A stretch of DNA of 64,000 nt from Mycobacterium genavense ATCC 51234 (lineage in GTDB: Bacteria; Actinomycetota; Actinomycetes; Mycobacteriales; Mycobacteriaceae). The notes under the pieces are model-generated. The model worked only from the letters and a program-made list of their open reading frames with translations, was not told the origin of the DNA and did no database searches. This document shows positions 39,509 to 48,511 of this stretch, piece by piece. Positions within the stretch are counted from its first letter, which is position 1; each line of letters opens with the position of its first letter. A program made the position numbers and the translations under genes. The DNA lies in NCBI RefSeq assembly GCF_000526915.1, contig NZ_JAGZ01000002.1, forward strand, positions 62,001 through 126,000. Direction: 5' to 3'.

Positions 39509-40507
39509 GCATCGACCTCTCTCGATGGAATCGGGGCCGCGTCGATGCCAGCAGTGACGCGGTCATCGCGAGACTCCTTGGGCGTGATGACTACTCCGTT
39601 GGACTCGTGTCCTGCGACGACGTCCGTGAGGGCGTGGACGGCCTGATCCAGGTTGCAGCTGCGCGGGGTTGGCATGCGCAATCGATGGGAGTCCCGAAGC
39701 GCGGTCAGGCGGTTGAGTTGGGCGCCGTCGGAACGGACGTAGACCGCGGTCACGCTGATACCGCGAGTGGATGCGGGTGGGTCGGGGGTGATGGTGGCCA
39801 GCCGGCCGCCGTCGGCAAGCGCAGTCATCGCCGCGGCAGCACCCCCGGGGGGCCGCGTTGGCGAGGGCTTGGATTGAGTCCTTCGCCAACTTCCTTGCGA
39901 GTCGTGGCCGAACTGGGTCGCGGTAGTCGATCACCTCGCGGGCGCCATACCCGCGGACCCGGTTCCTGCTGCGCGGGCTTACGGTGGCGAGCACATCGAG
40001 TCCGCGCAGGGCGGCCAACTGGACTATGAGCCCGCCGGTGATTCCGCCCGCGCCGTGAACGAGCAACGTTTCTCCAACACGAAGCGCCAACGCCTCGCCG
40101 ATCACCTGCTCGGCGGTCAACGCCGGCACCGGAAAGATCGCTGCGGTCTCCCACAGAATCGCGGGCGGTTTGTGGGCAAGCGATCCCACGGGTGCGATCA
40201 GTCGCGGTGCCCACGTGCCTTGGTCGCGCAGCGGCACAGGGTGGCACAGCACCGCATCGTTCACACTGAATCCGCCCGGCCGGTCACCGACCGCCTTGAT
40301 GATCCCGGCAGCCTCGACGCCGAGCGTCATCGGCGGCTTCGCGCCAACGTCCCAACCTCCGGCGCGAATGATATTGTCCCAGTTGCCAATCCCAGCGCTA
40401 CGAACCTCGATGAGCACCTCTTCGGCCGCCAACGGGCGCGGATCGTCGACGCCGAGCATCTCCACTTTGCCGCCGAGCGTGCGCACACCCGCTACCACCA
40501 TGGTCAC
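39505..40507 (-). pseudogene. MDR-type (quinone) oxidoreductase, frameshifted
   Basis: MVVAGVRTLGGKVEMLGVDD and LIEVRSAGIGNWDNIIRAGG make the GroES-like part; VHGAGGITGGLIVQLAALRG is the NADPH loop. The frame breaks near 39850 in a CCCCCCGGGGG run with one C too many. The second frame begins MTALADGGRLATITPDPPAS and runs to a stop overlapping the aldo/keto reductase start. It would reduce quinones or enones with NADPH. Confidence 0.8.
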
Positions 40508-40561
40508 AGCGAGACGACCGGCCAGTCGTAGGTCATTGAGAGTCCTCTCAAAGGTCGAGTT

Positions 40562-42063
40562 TCAACGAGGCTGATAGACAAGGCAATTCGCCCGAGCGCC
40601 CTGTTCCCCACTTTTCAGTAGTGGGGCGAGTTCGGATTCTTCCGCGAGAAGCGGATCCCAGACTTGATTGACGGTTGGTTGTGGCGCGACAGCATGGCGT
40701 AGCAGACTCACTGGGATTTTTGCGACGATAGCCAGGGTGGCGGCTTGAACCCATTCGGAGAACTCCGGCCCGACAAAGGTTGCTCCCAGCAGTGTGTTGG
40801 TCTCGGCGTCAATGACCAATTTCGCCCATCCATCGAAGCCATCCCGGTAAAGCGCGAGGTGTGACACCGTGTCGGGGTAACGAGCAGTTCGCGTTCTTAC
40901 TGCGAAACCTTCTGCGCGGGCCTGACTTTCCGTGCGTCCCGCCCGGGCCACTTGAGGCTCGGTGAAGATAACTTGCGCAAGACTGCCGACGTCGCGGGCG
41001 GCCAGCTCGGTGCCGCACAGTTACACCCCTCGGCCCGAGCCGCGATGATCTCGGCCACGAGACGACCGTGGTACGTGGAGATATGAGACAGCCGCGCCCG
41101 TCCGGTGGTATCTCCCAGGGCGTAGAGCCAACCGCCCGTCACACCGATCGCCTGGAGATGATCGTTCACAGAAATGACCCGGCCCGGCAGCTCAACGGTT
41201 TCCAGTCCGAGGTTGTCGGTATTCGTGCACCACCCGGCGGCCAGGACGATCTCGTCAACCTCGATGGTCTGGCGATGGAACGTCGCGGTAACGGGCCCGC
41301 CCGGCACGGGGCGGGCTACCGCCAACAGCTCCGTCTCAAAGTGAATCGTCACGCCTTTGCTTCGCAGTGACTGCGCCACCAGGTCACGTGCTTCGGGTTC
41401 GAAGTTGGGAAGCAGGGCGTTCCCACGCACCAGCAGCGTTACCGCGGATCCCAAACCGGCGAGTATGGTCGCGAACTCGACACCGACCGGGCCACCACCC
41501 AGCACCAGTGCGCGAGATGGCACTTGAGTCATCGTTGTCAAGTCCCGATTGGTTTACGGGCGTGCGTGCAACAACCCAGGTATGGCCAGCACGTTAGGAC
41601 GAGTGCCGGACGCCACAACAACCGCGTGTCGTGCAGTCAAGACCGCCTCGGTGGTACCTCCCGAGGCATAGGCCACCCGCACTGTTCGTTCGCCGGCCAA
41701 CCGGGCGCGTCCGTGAAACACTGCTACACCGGCTTGCCGTAGTGATGCTGTTCGGTCTTCGTCGGAGAGGTGTTCTATGATCGCGTCCCGTTTCGCGAAG
41801 ACGGCCGCAACGTCTATTGCGCCACCCGAAATAGCTTCTCGCACAACGGGGACCGCCTTCGCGAGATTGCACACCGCGATCGGCCGAATCAGTGTCTTGC
41901 TCGGGTTGCAGGCGAAGTAGTGGCATTCCCCGCCGACTAGACGATCCTCCACGAGCGCTACCGAAAAGCCTGCGGACGCAAGCTTTCGCACGGTGGCCAC
42001 ACCACCCACCCCGCCGCCTACGACGACCACGACAAACTCTTTGCCGGTCACGTCTCCCCTCAT
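40562..42063 (-). pseudogene. Class I FAD/NAD(P) disulfide reductase-like protein, stop plus frameshift
   Basis: N-terminal FAD loop VVVVGGGVGGVATVRKLASA, redox disulfide GGECHYFACNPSKTLIRP, then an in-frame TAA at 41554-41556 (LLHARP-stop-TNRDLTTM). It continues to the NAD loop ALVLGGGPVGVEFATIL and GWLYALGDTTGRARLSH. The frame is then lost near 41010; the dimerisation domain (VARAGRTESQARAEGF ... LALYRDGFDGWAKLVID) is in another frame and ends at 40562. The usual interface His-Glu pair is not visible (VAPQPTVNQVW), so it resembles LpdA/mercuric-reductase relatives more than true dihydrolipoamide dehydrogenase. Confidence 0.78.
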
Positions 42064-42164
42064 TTCCGATGATCGGTACGTCCAGGTGTGGTTGAGTGCG
42101 CGTCACCCGTCACAACAAGCCGACTCGCGTCGGATCGTCAGGGGCCGCACCGGCTTGCGACAGA

Positions 42165-42599
42165 TCATTTTCTTGGGTTGTCGTCCGTGGTAAGCGGCCC
42201 GTCTCCGGTATCGAGCAGGAAAACGGCGAGCAATTCAGCGGGTTCGGTGATGCTGGCATTCTCACTGATCGTGTGGTGCGCGCCGGGGGCTTCACTCCAT
42301 GTCTCGCCGGCGTGATAGACCCGTTCCGGCTCAGCGTCGACTTGGCTTCGGATTGCTCCGGAGATCACGTACGCCATGATGAAGGCTGATTTCGCATGAT
42401 GGTGGGCTCCGCTCTTAGCTCCGGGCGCGTAGCTGACGGTCACTGCTTCAAGTGATTTGCCCGGAAGATTGGCAGGTTGATTGAAAACCTCGCGGACAAC
42501 CGGGTTTTGATCCGAATTCTTTGGAGCTGACTCGGCGTGTGCCGCAGCTGCGAGCATCACCGCAACTGTCAGTGCGGCGAGTGGCATCTTCAAGGCCAT
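42165..42599 (-). CDS. Secreted small cupin protein
   Basis: 144 residues from ATG 42599. A Sec signal peptide (MALKMPLAALTVAVMLAAAAHA) is followed by a cupin with metal ligands in SGAHHHAKSAFIMAYVISG and a second strand GETWSEAPGAHHTISEN. Found in many actinobacteria as exported cupins of unknown function. Intact. It follows the MDR oxidoreductase at 42713 by about 110 bases on the same strand. Confidence 0.78.
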   Translation of the reverse strand: MALKMPLAALTVAVMLAAAAHAESAPKNSDQNPVVREVFNQPANLPGKSLEAVTVSYAPGAKSGAHHHAKSAFIMAYVISGAIRSQVDAEPERVYHAGETWSEAPGAHHTISENASITEPAELLAVFLLDTGDGPLTTDDNPRK

Positions 42600-42712
42600 G
42601 TTTAGCCGCCTTCCCTTGGGGTGTTTGACGACTAGTGGCTGTGATAGCGCGATCCGGAATGACCGCACAGACCCGAGCCACGTTGTACGCCAGCAGGTTC
42701 GACGGATCGTTT

Positions 42713-43633
42713 TCAGTCTTCGGCTACGCGCAGGATCGTCTTGCCGGGGATGCGCTTGCCTGGCGCGAATGCGGCGGCAGCCTCGGCGAGTGGCAGCACG
42801 GCACCCACCACCGGTTTGAGGCACCCATCGCGTACTCGCGCGACGAGGTCGGCGAGCCGAGCGCGATCGGGCTCGACGAGGAAGAAAAGTGCCCGCCCGT
42901 CGTGCGGCTGGTGCTTCGGTGGCTCGGCGATGGTGACAAGTGTTTCGCCGGGCCGCACCAGGTCGGCCGACCGATCGAGGACCTCGTTGCCGATCACATC
43001 GAACACCAGGTCGACTTCGCCTGCGTCCTCCAGCTTTTCGGTGTCCAGATCGACAAACGTGTGGGTGCCCAGTTCCAGCGCGCGGTCTCGATCCGCGGCT
43101 CGGCCGGTGCCGATGGCGCGCGCACCGACCTCGCGAGCCAGCTGCACCGCGATCGACCCGACCCCGCCCGCGACGCCGTGGATCAGGACTATCTGTCCGG
43201 CGGCGAGGCGGCCGTGGTCGAACAGGGCTTGCCAGGCGGTCAATCCGGAGATTGGTAACGCCGCGGCCACCGTGTGATCAACATCGATCGGCAACGGTGC
43301 GAGATTGCGGGCGTCCACAGCGGTGTACTCCGCCAGTGAGCCGTTGCGAGCCCAGTCGGCGAGCCCGAACACCCGCTGACCCACGGTCAAACTCGTGGTG
43401 CCATAGCCCAACTCGGCCACGACCCCGGACAGCTCGTGGCCGGGGACGCTCGGAGTGCGGTCACGACCTGCGTGGTCGATCCAGGTGTGCGGCCAGTCGA
43501 GCTCTCCGCTGGTGAAACCCGCGGCGTGTACGCGGACGATGACGTCGTTGTCGGCCGCTTGCGGGTAAGGAAGCTCCGTCAGCGAGAAGCCGGCGACGCC
43601 GGCGTCATGATCCGAAACGGTGATGGCTCGCAT
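42713..43633 (-). CDS. Zinc-independent MDR oxidoreductase (NADP-dependent quinone oxidoreductase type)
   Basis: 306 residues, intact. GroES-like half with VIVRVHAAGFTSGELDWP and SVPGHELSGVVAELGYG; nucleotide loop LIHGVAGGVGSIAVQLAREV; no catalytic-zinc Cys pattern. It starts ATG 43633 in a TAATG overlap with the small gene upstream, so the two are translationally coupled. The unit sits behind operator-like site 3. Substrate unknown. Confidence 0.85.
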   Translation of the reverse strand: MRAITVSDHDAGVAGFSLTELPYPQAADNDVIVRVHAAGFTSGELDWPHTWIDHAGRDRTPSVPGHELSGVVAELGYGTTSLTVGQRVFGLADWARNGSLAEYTAVDARNLAPLPIDVDHTVAAALPISGLTAWQALFDHGRLAAGQIVLIHGVAGGVGSIAVQLAREVGARAIGTGRAADRDRALELGTHTFVDLDTEKLEDAGEVDLVFDVIGNEVLDRSADLVRPGETLVTIAEPPKHQPHDGRALFFLVEPDRARLADLVARVRDGCLKPVVGAVLPLAEAAAAFAPGKRIPGKTILRVAED

Positions 43634-43878
43634 TACAGGTCCTTTCTAATGTGGGTTGTGGTCGTCGGCTCGACCGCGGGCTGCGGTTGTACGCTGACGA
43701 GTTCGAGGCCTAGCTCGCGGACCCGGTCGAGAAGTCCGTAAAGCTGTGACTGGTCGCGGATTTCACCGGTGAACACGGTTTCGTTCGCGCCAGCCTCGAA
43801 GCGCATCCCTTCAAACGCGCATCCGAGCCGGTCGGTCAAGCGGCCTTGAATGCACATCCGGTACGTCGTCGGCTGCAT
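43633..43878 (-). CDS. Small conserved protein coupled to the MDR oxidoreductase
   Basis: 81 residues from ATG 43878 (GGAGG four bases upstream). Sequence MQPTTYRMCIQGRLTDRLGC ... TVFTGEIRDQSQLYGLLDRV ... LELVSVQPQP; a beta-alpha pattern resembling small dimeric regulators or monooxygenase-like folds, but not assignable. Its stop overlaps the next start (TAATG). Operator-like site 3 lies 74 bases upstream. Intact. Confidence 0.72.
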   Translation of the reverse strand: MQPTTYRMCIQGRLTDRLGCAFEGMRFEAGANETVFTGEIRDQSQLYGLLDRVRELGLELVSVQPQPAVEPTTTTHIRKDL

Positions 43879-43952
43879 TTGTCCTCCGCTCGCGAACTGC
43901 GCAACCAGCATTTATCGTCGCGAGATGAGTCGTCATCACCCGGCGAGCTAAT

Positions 43953-43964
43953 TCACCCGGGTGA
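43953..43964. promoter_or_regulatory. Palindromic operator-like site 3 (TCACCCGGGTGA)
   Basis: Perfect 12-base palindrome, 74 bases before ATG 43878 of the small gene/oxidoreductase operon, in a 174-base intergenic region. A possible extra half-site (TCACCCGG) lies at 43936. Confidence 0.55.
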
Positions 43965-44052
43965 GTACGACGCATTGCTGGGCGGATCGGCGGCAGCAGG
44001 GGTGGACCGGCAACACCGAGAAATCCAGCTTCGAAAGCCTTCGGGTTCTTGG

Positions 44053-45105
44053 TTATCCGGTTGCTTCGCGGATGTAGCGGCCAATTTGTCGCAGCGAGCG
44101 GATGGCTTCGGGGATCAGCGGCGCGGCGAATTGGAACACGTGGATTTGGCCCGGCCACACCTGCACTTCGACTGGCACGCCGGCGGTGGCCAGTCGTTGG
44201 GCCGCCAACTGTGCATCGTGGAGCAGTACCTCACTACCGGACACATGGATCATCGTGGGTGGAAGGCCGGGTTCGATGTGATCGAGTGGCTCGTAGAGCG
44301 CATCAGGATGCCCAGTGGCGTCGCGGTGGGCTGCGGCGCGGGTGATCAAGCCGTGGAAAGCGGCGGAGGCTCTGGGCCCAAACATCGCATCAGAGTCGAT
44401 GTTGGGGTGGGTCGTCTTGGGTCGTGTGGCCAGTTGCAGCAGCGGTGACATTGCCACCAGCGCCGCCGGTTGCTCATCGCACTCGAGCAGACGCTGGGCC
44501 AGCGCCAGCGCCAGGTAGCCGCCCGCGGAATCGCCGGCCAGCACGATCTGGTCGGGTTGGTAACCTCTTTGGCGCAACCATCGGTAGCCGTCGTAGCAGT
44601 CGTCGATCGCGTCGCTGATCGAATGTTGCGTAATCTTACGGTAATTGGGTACCAGTACAGAGCTGTCTGCGAACCTGGACAGCGTGCTCACCAGCCGGCC
44701 GTGTGAGTAGGCGCCGCAGGTGAGGAAGGCCCCGCCATGCAGATACAGCACGACCCGGCGGGTGCCGTCGACCGGTAGCACTCCGGCGGCGCGGATTAGC
44801 TGCGCGGTGCAATGCGCCAGCGCGATGCCGGTGCGTTCCGTGCCCGGCGGCGGCGTGACGGCGCGGGCGGCGATCTCGACGACGCCCCAGGGCCACGGCG
44901 CCGAGGGCAAGTAGCTTCCCACACTCAAGGTGGGCCGGATCATCAGCCGGGCGCTCAGCCAGGCGATGCGACCGGCCATGCTCGGACCGTCCTGGACGAC
45001 GTCAACGACGGCGCCCGCGCGGCGTGCGTGCCGTCGACTTTTTCGTGCCCTGGCTGCTCTTAGACCGGGGCGCGGTGAACCCCACACCGTGGCGGGTGCG
45101 CTCAT
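44053..45105 (-). CDS. Alpha/beta hydrolase of the hormone-sensitive-lipase (Lip) family
   Basis: 350 residues. The oxyanion-hole motif is VVLYLHGGAFLTCGAYSHG, the nucleophile elbow is VLAGDSAGGYLALALAQ (GDSAG), and the late His is in VWPGQIHVFQFAAPLIPEA. The Asp of the triad lies in the region HVSGSEVLLHDAQ. Basic N-terminus. This is the mycobacterial Lip-type esterase pattern (lipid ester hydrolysis), but I cannot assign a specific lip gene. Intact. Confidence 0.87.
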   Translation of the reverse strand: MSAPATVWGSPRPGLRAARARKSRRHARRAGAVVDVVQDGPSMAGRIAWLSARLMIRPTLSVGSYLPSAPWPWGVVEIAARAVTPPPGTERTGIALAHCTAQLIRAAGVLPVDGTRRVVLYLHGGAFLTCGAYSHGRLVSTLSRFADSSVLVPNYRKITQHSISDAIDDCYDGYRWLRQRGYQPDQIVLAGDSAGGYLALALAQRLLECDEQPAALVAMSPLLQLATRPKTTHPNIDSDAMFGPRASAAFHGLITRAAAHRDATGHPDALYEPLDHIEPGLPPTMIHVSGSEVLLHDAQLAAQRLATAGVPVEVQVWPGQIHVFQFAAPLIPEAIRSLRQIGRYIREATG

Positions 45106-47357
45106 GTCAATACTTCCGGACCGGGCTCATCGTGCACTCTGTTAGTTGAGGGACGGCCTGTGTGCCCCGCAGAAGCGGGCGCTCCGCGGGTCAATGAATC
45201 TAGGTGATCACTAGGAGTTAGGCAGACGCCGACGCATAAACGACACTGTTGGTCGGCGGCGGCGGCTGCCTGCCGGTCACGGGCGCTCACCCGTATTCGG
45301 GTCATGATTTCGGCGCCTCGGTCCCGATCGGCCGCACAGCGAAGCTGCGCAAGTATCCAGTGGGGCGCCCGCAGGTGGTGCACACCGGACGAGTGCCCCA
45401 TCTGGACGCCACAGCGCGCTTGTCGCCCACGTAGGTCGCCATCGCCCATTGCACGGTAGCCAGACAGTCTTGACAGAGCGCCTCGACGAGGTCGCCGTCT
45501 GGGCTTAGCCCCATCTGGTCGCATCCGTCGATGGCGTGGATCTCGGCGACCGCCACCGCCGGCGCACCGCATGTACTGCCGCTCGGCACCCGCTGGGCGC
45601 TGCAGGCGGGCTGTAGCGCATGAAATTGATCCTCGATCGCCGGGATGGCGTCCATCGCGGCCTCTCCTTTCCAATGCGTCCAATCGCTGGCGGCGCATCG
45701 CGGCGAACTCGTCTATCTCGCGTTGGCGCTCATAGGCTTTCAGCTCGGCATCTTGGATCGCTTCGTTGAGGCGAGCCTGGGCGAGCGCAGGGGTCAGCAT
45801 CGGAATGCCCAGTTTGCGCGCTGACTCATGCCGAGAGTCGAGGGCGTCTGGCGTCGTTGTGGCGAGCCATTGAACGGTTTTCGTGACGTTCACCGCCAGC
45901 TTTGCTCCATAGAATTCGGCGCGTTCACGTAACGCAATGATCTCCGTGTCCTCGCCCACGACGGCGATTCGAAGCCCGCGCAGGTACCTGGCCTCGGGTC
46001 GTGGCTCTGGCTCTGAGCAATCGGCAATAACCGCGTTGACCCTGCCCGCTACGTCTGTGAGACCAAGAGCATCGGCCAATAGGAACATTTCTCGCCGCCG
46101 CACCGGTGTCAAAGCGGTCCATGGCACGTCCTTCTCGTTGTTGAAGGCAGTGTCCCAGGCCCGCCGGTGAAGCTGCCGGAGTTGCGTGCCGGTCAGACCT
46201 GTGGCCATGGCTATGCGAGTTAAATCGGACGCTTCTTGCATCGTGAGGCGGCTGTCGTCGACCGATGTGTCTAGGAGCCGCCGGTAGTCTTGGACGACTT
46301 GCGGATTGCCCTTGCGGGGCCTAGGTGATTGTGGAAACGAAGCCAGAAGATTGTCCATCGAGGCGCGTACGAGAGGTACTGGGCGACAGCGGATCTGACA
46401 GGTCTCAGATACGGCGGAAGGCGGACCGCCGTGTGGGTCCTGGGTGAAGTACATAGCAGAGGGGGCCTTGCGTAGAAGCCATAGCAGAACCTCCTTCACA
46501 GCCCGTGCGTCACCTAGCGCCGCGTGTCTGTCATGAGCCCATTCACCCGTCGCAGTTTTGTACATCACCGGCAAGCTGAAGGCCCTGCCGTCGAGGTGAT
46601 TGCGGCAAGCATCTAGCGTACAGACACCGACGACACGGGGTAAGGGAATTGCTGCTCGTAAGGCGGCCGCCGACAAAAATTCGTTTTCGAACGAGAAGTT
46701 ATGGCCGACAACGACTGTGTCAGACATGAACGCGAATACTTCGGGGAGCACATCTTCGATGCACGGTGCACCCACCAGATCGCTATCACGGATGTGGTGG
46801 ATGGCGACGGCGTCAGTGCTCGAGCCAGGATTGTTTACCAGCGTCGCGAACTCATGGATTGTTTTCCCATCTGCGGAGAACTTGACCAGGCCGACCTCAA
46901 CAATCCGGTCAGTGTCTGAATCCAGCCCCGTTGTTTCCAGGTCCACTTCTGTGAACGTGACGTTGGTGGTGGGAAAAGGTGTGATCTTGCGAGTAAGGCC
47001 GACGTATGGAATGGATGGTCGTCGGCGCCTGCTCACAGCCGCAGGCGGGATACCTTGAGGGGGACACACGGGTGGGTGCGGCCAGGTAACGTCGATGTTG
47101 GACTTCGGGCTGTTGCGCCGAGACTTGGTGACGATCCAGCCGATAAGCATCGCGGCCAGGAATCCAAGCCATAGGACTTCGAAAACCCATCCCACGACTG
47201 AGCGAGTAGTGGACGGGTTTTCAGCACCCATGCGCACGGCGAGATAGGTACCGCCCCAGTAAGGCCACGCCAATGCGCACACCCCTAGGCCCAAAAGCAA
47301 GATGACAGCGCCACCTCCCGAGGATGGCGAGCTGTTCTTTCGTCGTGATGAGCCCAT
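45102..47357 (-). CDS. Membrane-anchored DnaQ-type exonuclease with BRCT-like domain
   Basis: From ATG 47357 (GGGAGG six bases upstream). Two membrane helices (AVILLLGLGVCALAWPYWGG and VFEVLWLGFLAAMLIGWIV) are followed by a DEDDh exonuclease domain: VDLETTGLDSDTDRIVEVGLV (D, E), GHNFSFENEFL (D-equivalent region) and HDRHAALGDARAV (His, Asp). A BRCT-like segment comes later: RYLRGLRIAVVGEDTEIIAL ... FYGAKLAVNVTKTVQWLATTT. After about residue 565 the frame becomes Arg-rich and overlaps the gene at 45302-45655, so the natural end is probably near 45660, lost by a late frameshift. Proofreading-like exonucleases with BRCT domains are known in actinobacteria; the membrane anchor is unusual. Confidence 0.72.
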   Translation of the reverse strand: MGSSRRKNSSPSSGGGAVILLLGLGVCALAWPYWGGTYLAVRMGAENPSTTRSVVGWVFEVLWLGFLAAMLIGWIVTKSRRNSPKSNIDVTWPHPPVCPPQGIPPAAVSRRRRPSIPYVGLTRKITPFPTTNVTFTEVDLETTGLDSDTDRIVEVGLVKFSADGKTIHEFATLVNNPGSSTDAVAIHHIRDSDLVGAPCIEDVLPEVFAFMSDTVVVGHNFSFENEFLSAAALRAAIPLPRVVGVCTLDACRNHLDGRAFSLPVMYKTATGEWAHDRHAALGDARAVKEVLLWLLRKAPSAMYFTQDPHGGPPSAVSETCQIRCRPVPLVRASMDNLLASFPQSPRPRKGNPQVVQDYRRLLDTSVDDSRLTMQEASDLTRIAMATGLTGTQLRQLHRRAWDTAFNNEKDVPWTALTPVRRREMFLLADALGLTDVAGRVNAVIADCSEPEPRPEARYLRGLRIAVVGEDTEIIALRERAEFYGAKLAVNVTKTVQWLATTTPDALDSRHESARKLGIPMLTPALAQARLNEAIQDAELKAYERQREIDEFAAMRRQRLDALERRGRDGRHPGDRGSISCATARLQRPAGAERQYMRCAGGGGRRDPRHRRMRPDGAKPRRRPRRGALSRLSGYRAMGDGDLRGRQARCGVQMGHSSGVHHLRAPHWILAQLRCAADRDRGAEIMTRIRVSARDRQAAAAADQQCRLCVGVCLTPSDHLDSLTRGAPASAGHTGRPSTNRVHDEPGPEVLT
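45302..45655 (-). CDS. Cys-rich hypothetical protein
   Basis: 117 residues, ATG 45655 with AAGGAGA eight bases upstream. Two Cys pairs, ALCQDC and VCTTCGRPTG, suggest a zinc site; a further pair (PACSAQ, STCGAP) is near the N-terminus. No family recognised. It overlaps the 3' end of the exonuclease frame in another phase, so one of the two must be altered; the ribosome binding site and composition favour this one. Confidence 0.55.
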   Translation of the reverse strand: MDAIPAIEDQFHALQPACSAQRVPSGSTCGAPAVAVAEIHAIDGCDQMGLSPDGDLVEALCQDCLATVQWAMATYVGDKRAVASRWGTRPVCTTCGRPTGYLRSFAVRPIGTEAPKS

Positions 47358-48024
47358 CGCGACCTCCCGCTGCCTCCAGCCATACCTGTTTCGGGGCAAC
47401 ACGGTAATCCGTGAAAACGCAGGCGGCGGGAATTTGGCGAAAGATAGTTCACATGGCGGGTTGGCTGCCGAACGGCAGAAGCGTGGTACCGGTTTCCTAT
47501 GGGGGCCGCCTTCGGCAGGTGCCTGGCGACTTCTCGGCAGCCTGTCCGGACCCGGTCTTGCCGCCGTTAAACCTGAACCGAAACCTCAGGCGGTAGAGGG
47601 GAACGTTCGCCTCAGAAGGGAAGTGTCGTCCATCTCAATGAACAGCTCGATGAATTCCGCGGCAAACAGCCGAATCGAGCCGCCACACGACCGTGCCCAC
47701 GCCGAACTCGAGATCTGCGGCACCCCGCTGGATGCAGATTTGGTGAATCGTCGTTTTGTGGTCTAGCTGCGCCGACTCCTGCCGAACCGCCTACTTCATA
47801 TCTGTCTGCAAGGACCGTCTGTTCAAAGCGATGTGCTAGGTACGCACCGGAGCTTCGCCAAGGCAATGGGTTGGATCGTGCCGGGGCGAGCGGCTCTATC
47901 GTCACGCGACGGCCATGTCACGGTATGCGAGCCCGGCACCGCATCACGGTCACGTGAATCGGGTTTGCTTGGATTACCACCGGTCAAATCCAGTGACGAA
48001 CTTTCGCAGCCAGAGTGAGGACTG
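47358..48024. other. 667-base stretch without a recognisable gene
   Basis: Frames on both strands give no family-like protein. The region holds the start-side promoter of the exonuclease gene and the upstream region of the secreted protein at 48025. Possibly decayed coding DNA. Confidence 0.4.
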
Positions 48025-48468
48025 ATGACAAATCGCCGTCTCGTTTGGGCGCTCGCCGCGGTGGTGGCGGCGGCCGTCGTTCCCGGCCAGGCCCATGGCC
48101 AACCGCCGACGAAGTGTCTGACCAACACGCAAACGGGCAAGCAGGTCTACGTGCCCTGCGATCTGCTCAACGCCGGCGCCAATTTCCCGCCGGGGCACCG
48201 GTGTCCGCCGCCGCTCGAGCAGTACCCGAAAGACGTTGCGGACTGGTGTGGCGTCGGGCCCGGCCTTGCGACCAGCACGCCCACGACCCCTCCGACTCCG
48301 ACAAGCCCCACGAGCCCGACGAGTCCTACCAGCTCCGTGCGACCGACGACGTCGACGGGCCCGGTGAGCACAACGAGCCCCACGACCACCACGAGTCGTG
48401 CGACCACAACGAGTCCCACGACGCCGACGAGTTCCGCAACCCCGGCGGCGCCGGGCGATACCGAGTGA
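48025..48468 (+). CDS. Secreted protein with Thr/Ser/Pro-rich tail
   Basis: 147 residues. Signal peptide (MTNRRLVWALAAVVAAAVVPGQAHG), a small domain with four cysteines (KCLTNTQ, VPCDLL, HRCPPP, DWCGVG), then about 65 residues of Thr/Ser/Pro repeats (TSPTSPTS, TTTTSRATTTS). The tail looks like a mannosylated, cell-wall-spanning or surface segment. It precedes a lipoprotein of class C beta-lactamase type by 43 bases. Function unknown. Tail length is prone to slippage. Confidence 0.65.
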   Translation: MTNRRLVWALAAVVAAAVVPGQAHGQPPTKCLTNTQTGKQVYVPCDLLNAGANFPPGHRCPPPLEQYPKDVADWCGVGPGLATSTPTTPPTPTSPTSPTSPTSSVRPTTSTGPVSTTSPTTTTSRATTTSPTTPTSSATPAAPGDTE

Positions 48469-48511
48469 CGACGCCGCGCATCCGGCTAGCAGCCATGATT
48501 CCGGTGGACCG

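Noticed and set aside
47302..47905. Frames on both strands in the 47.4-47.9 kb gap
   Set aside because: No recognisable domain, start-side overlaps the exonuclease gene, composition like translated non-coding DNA.
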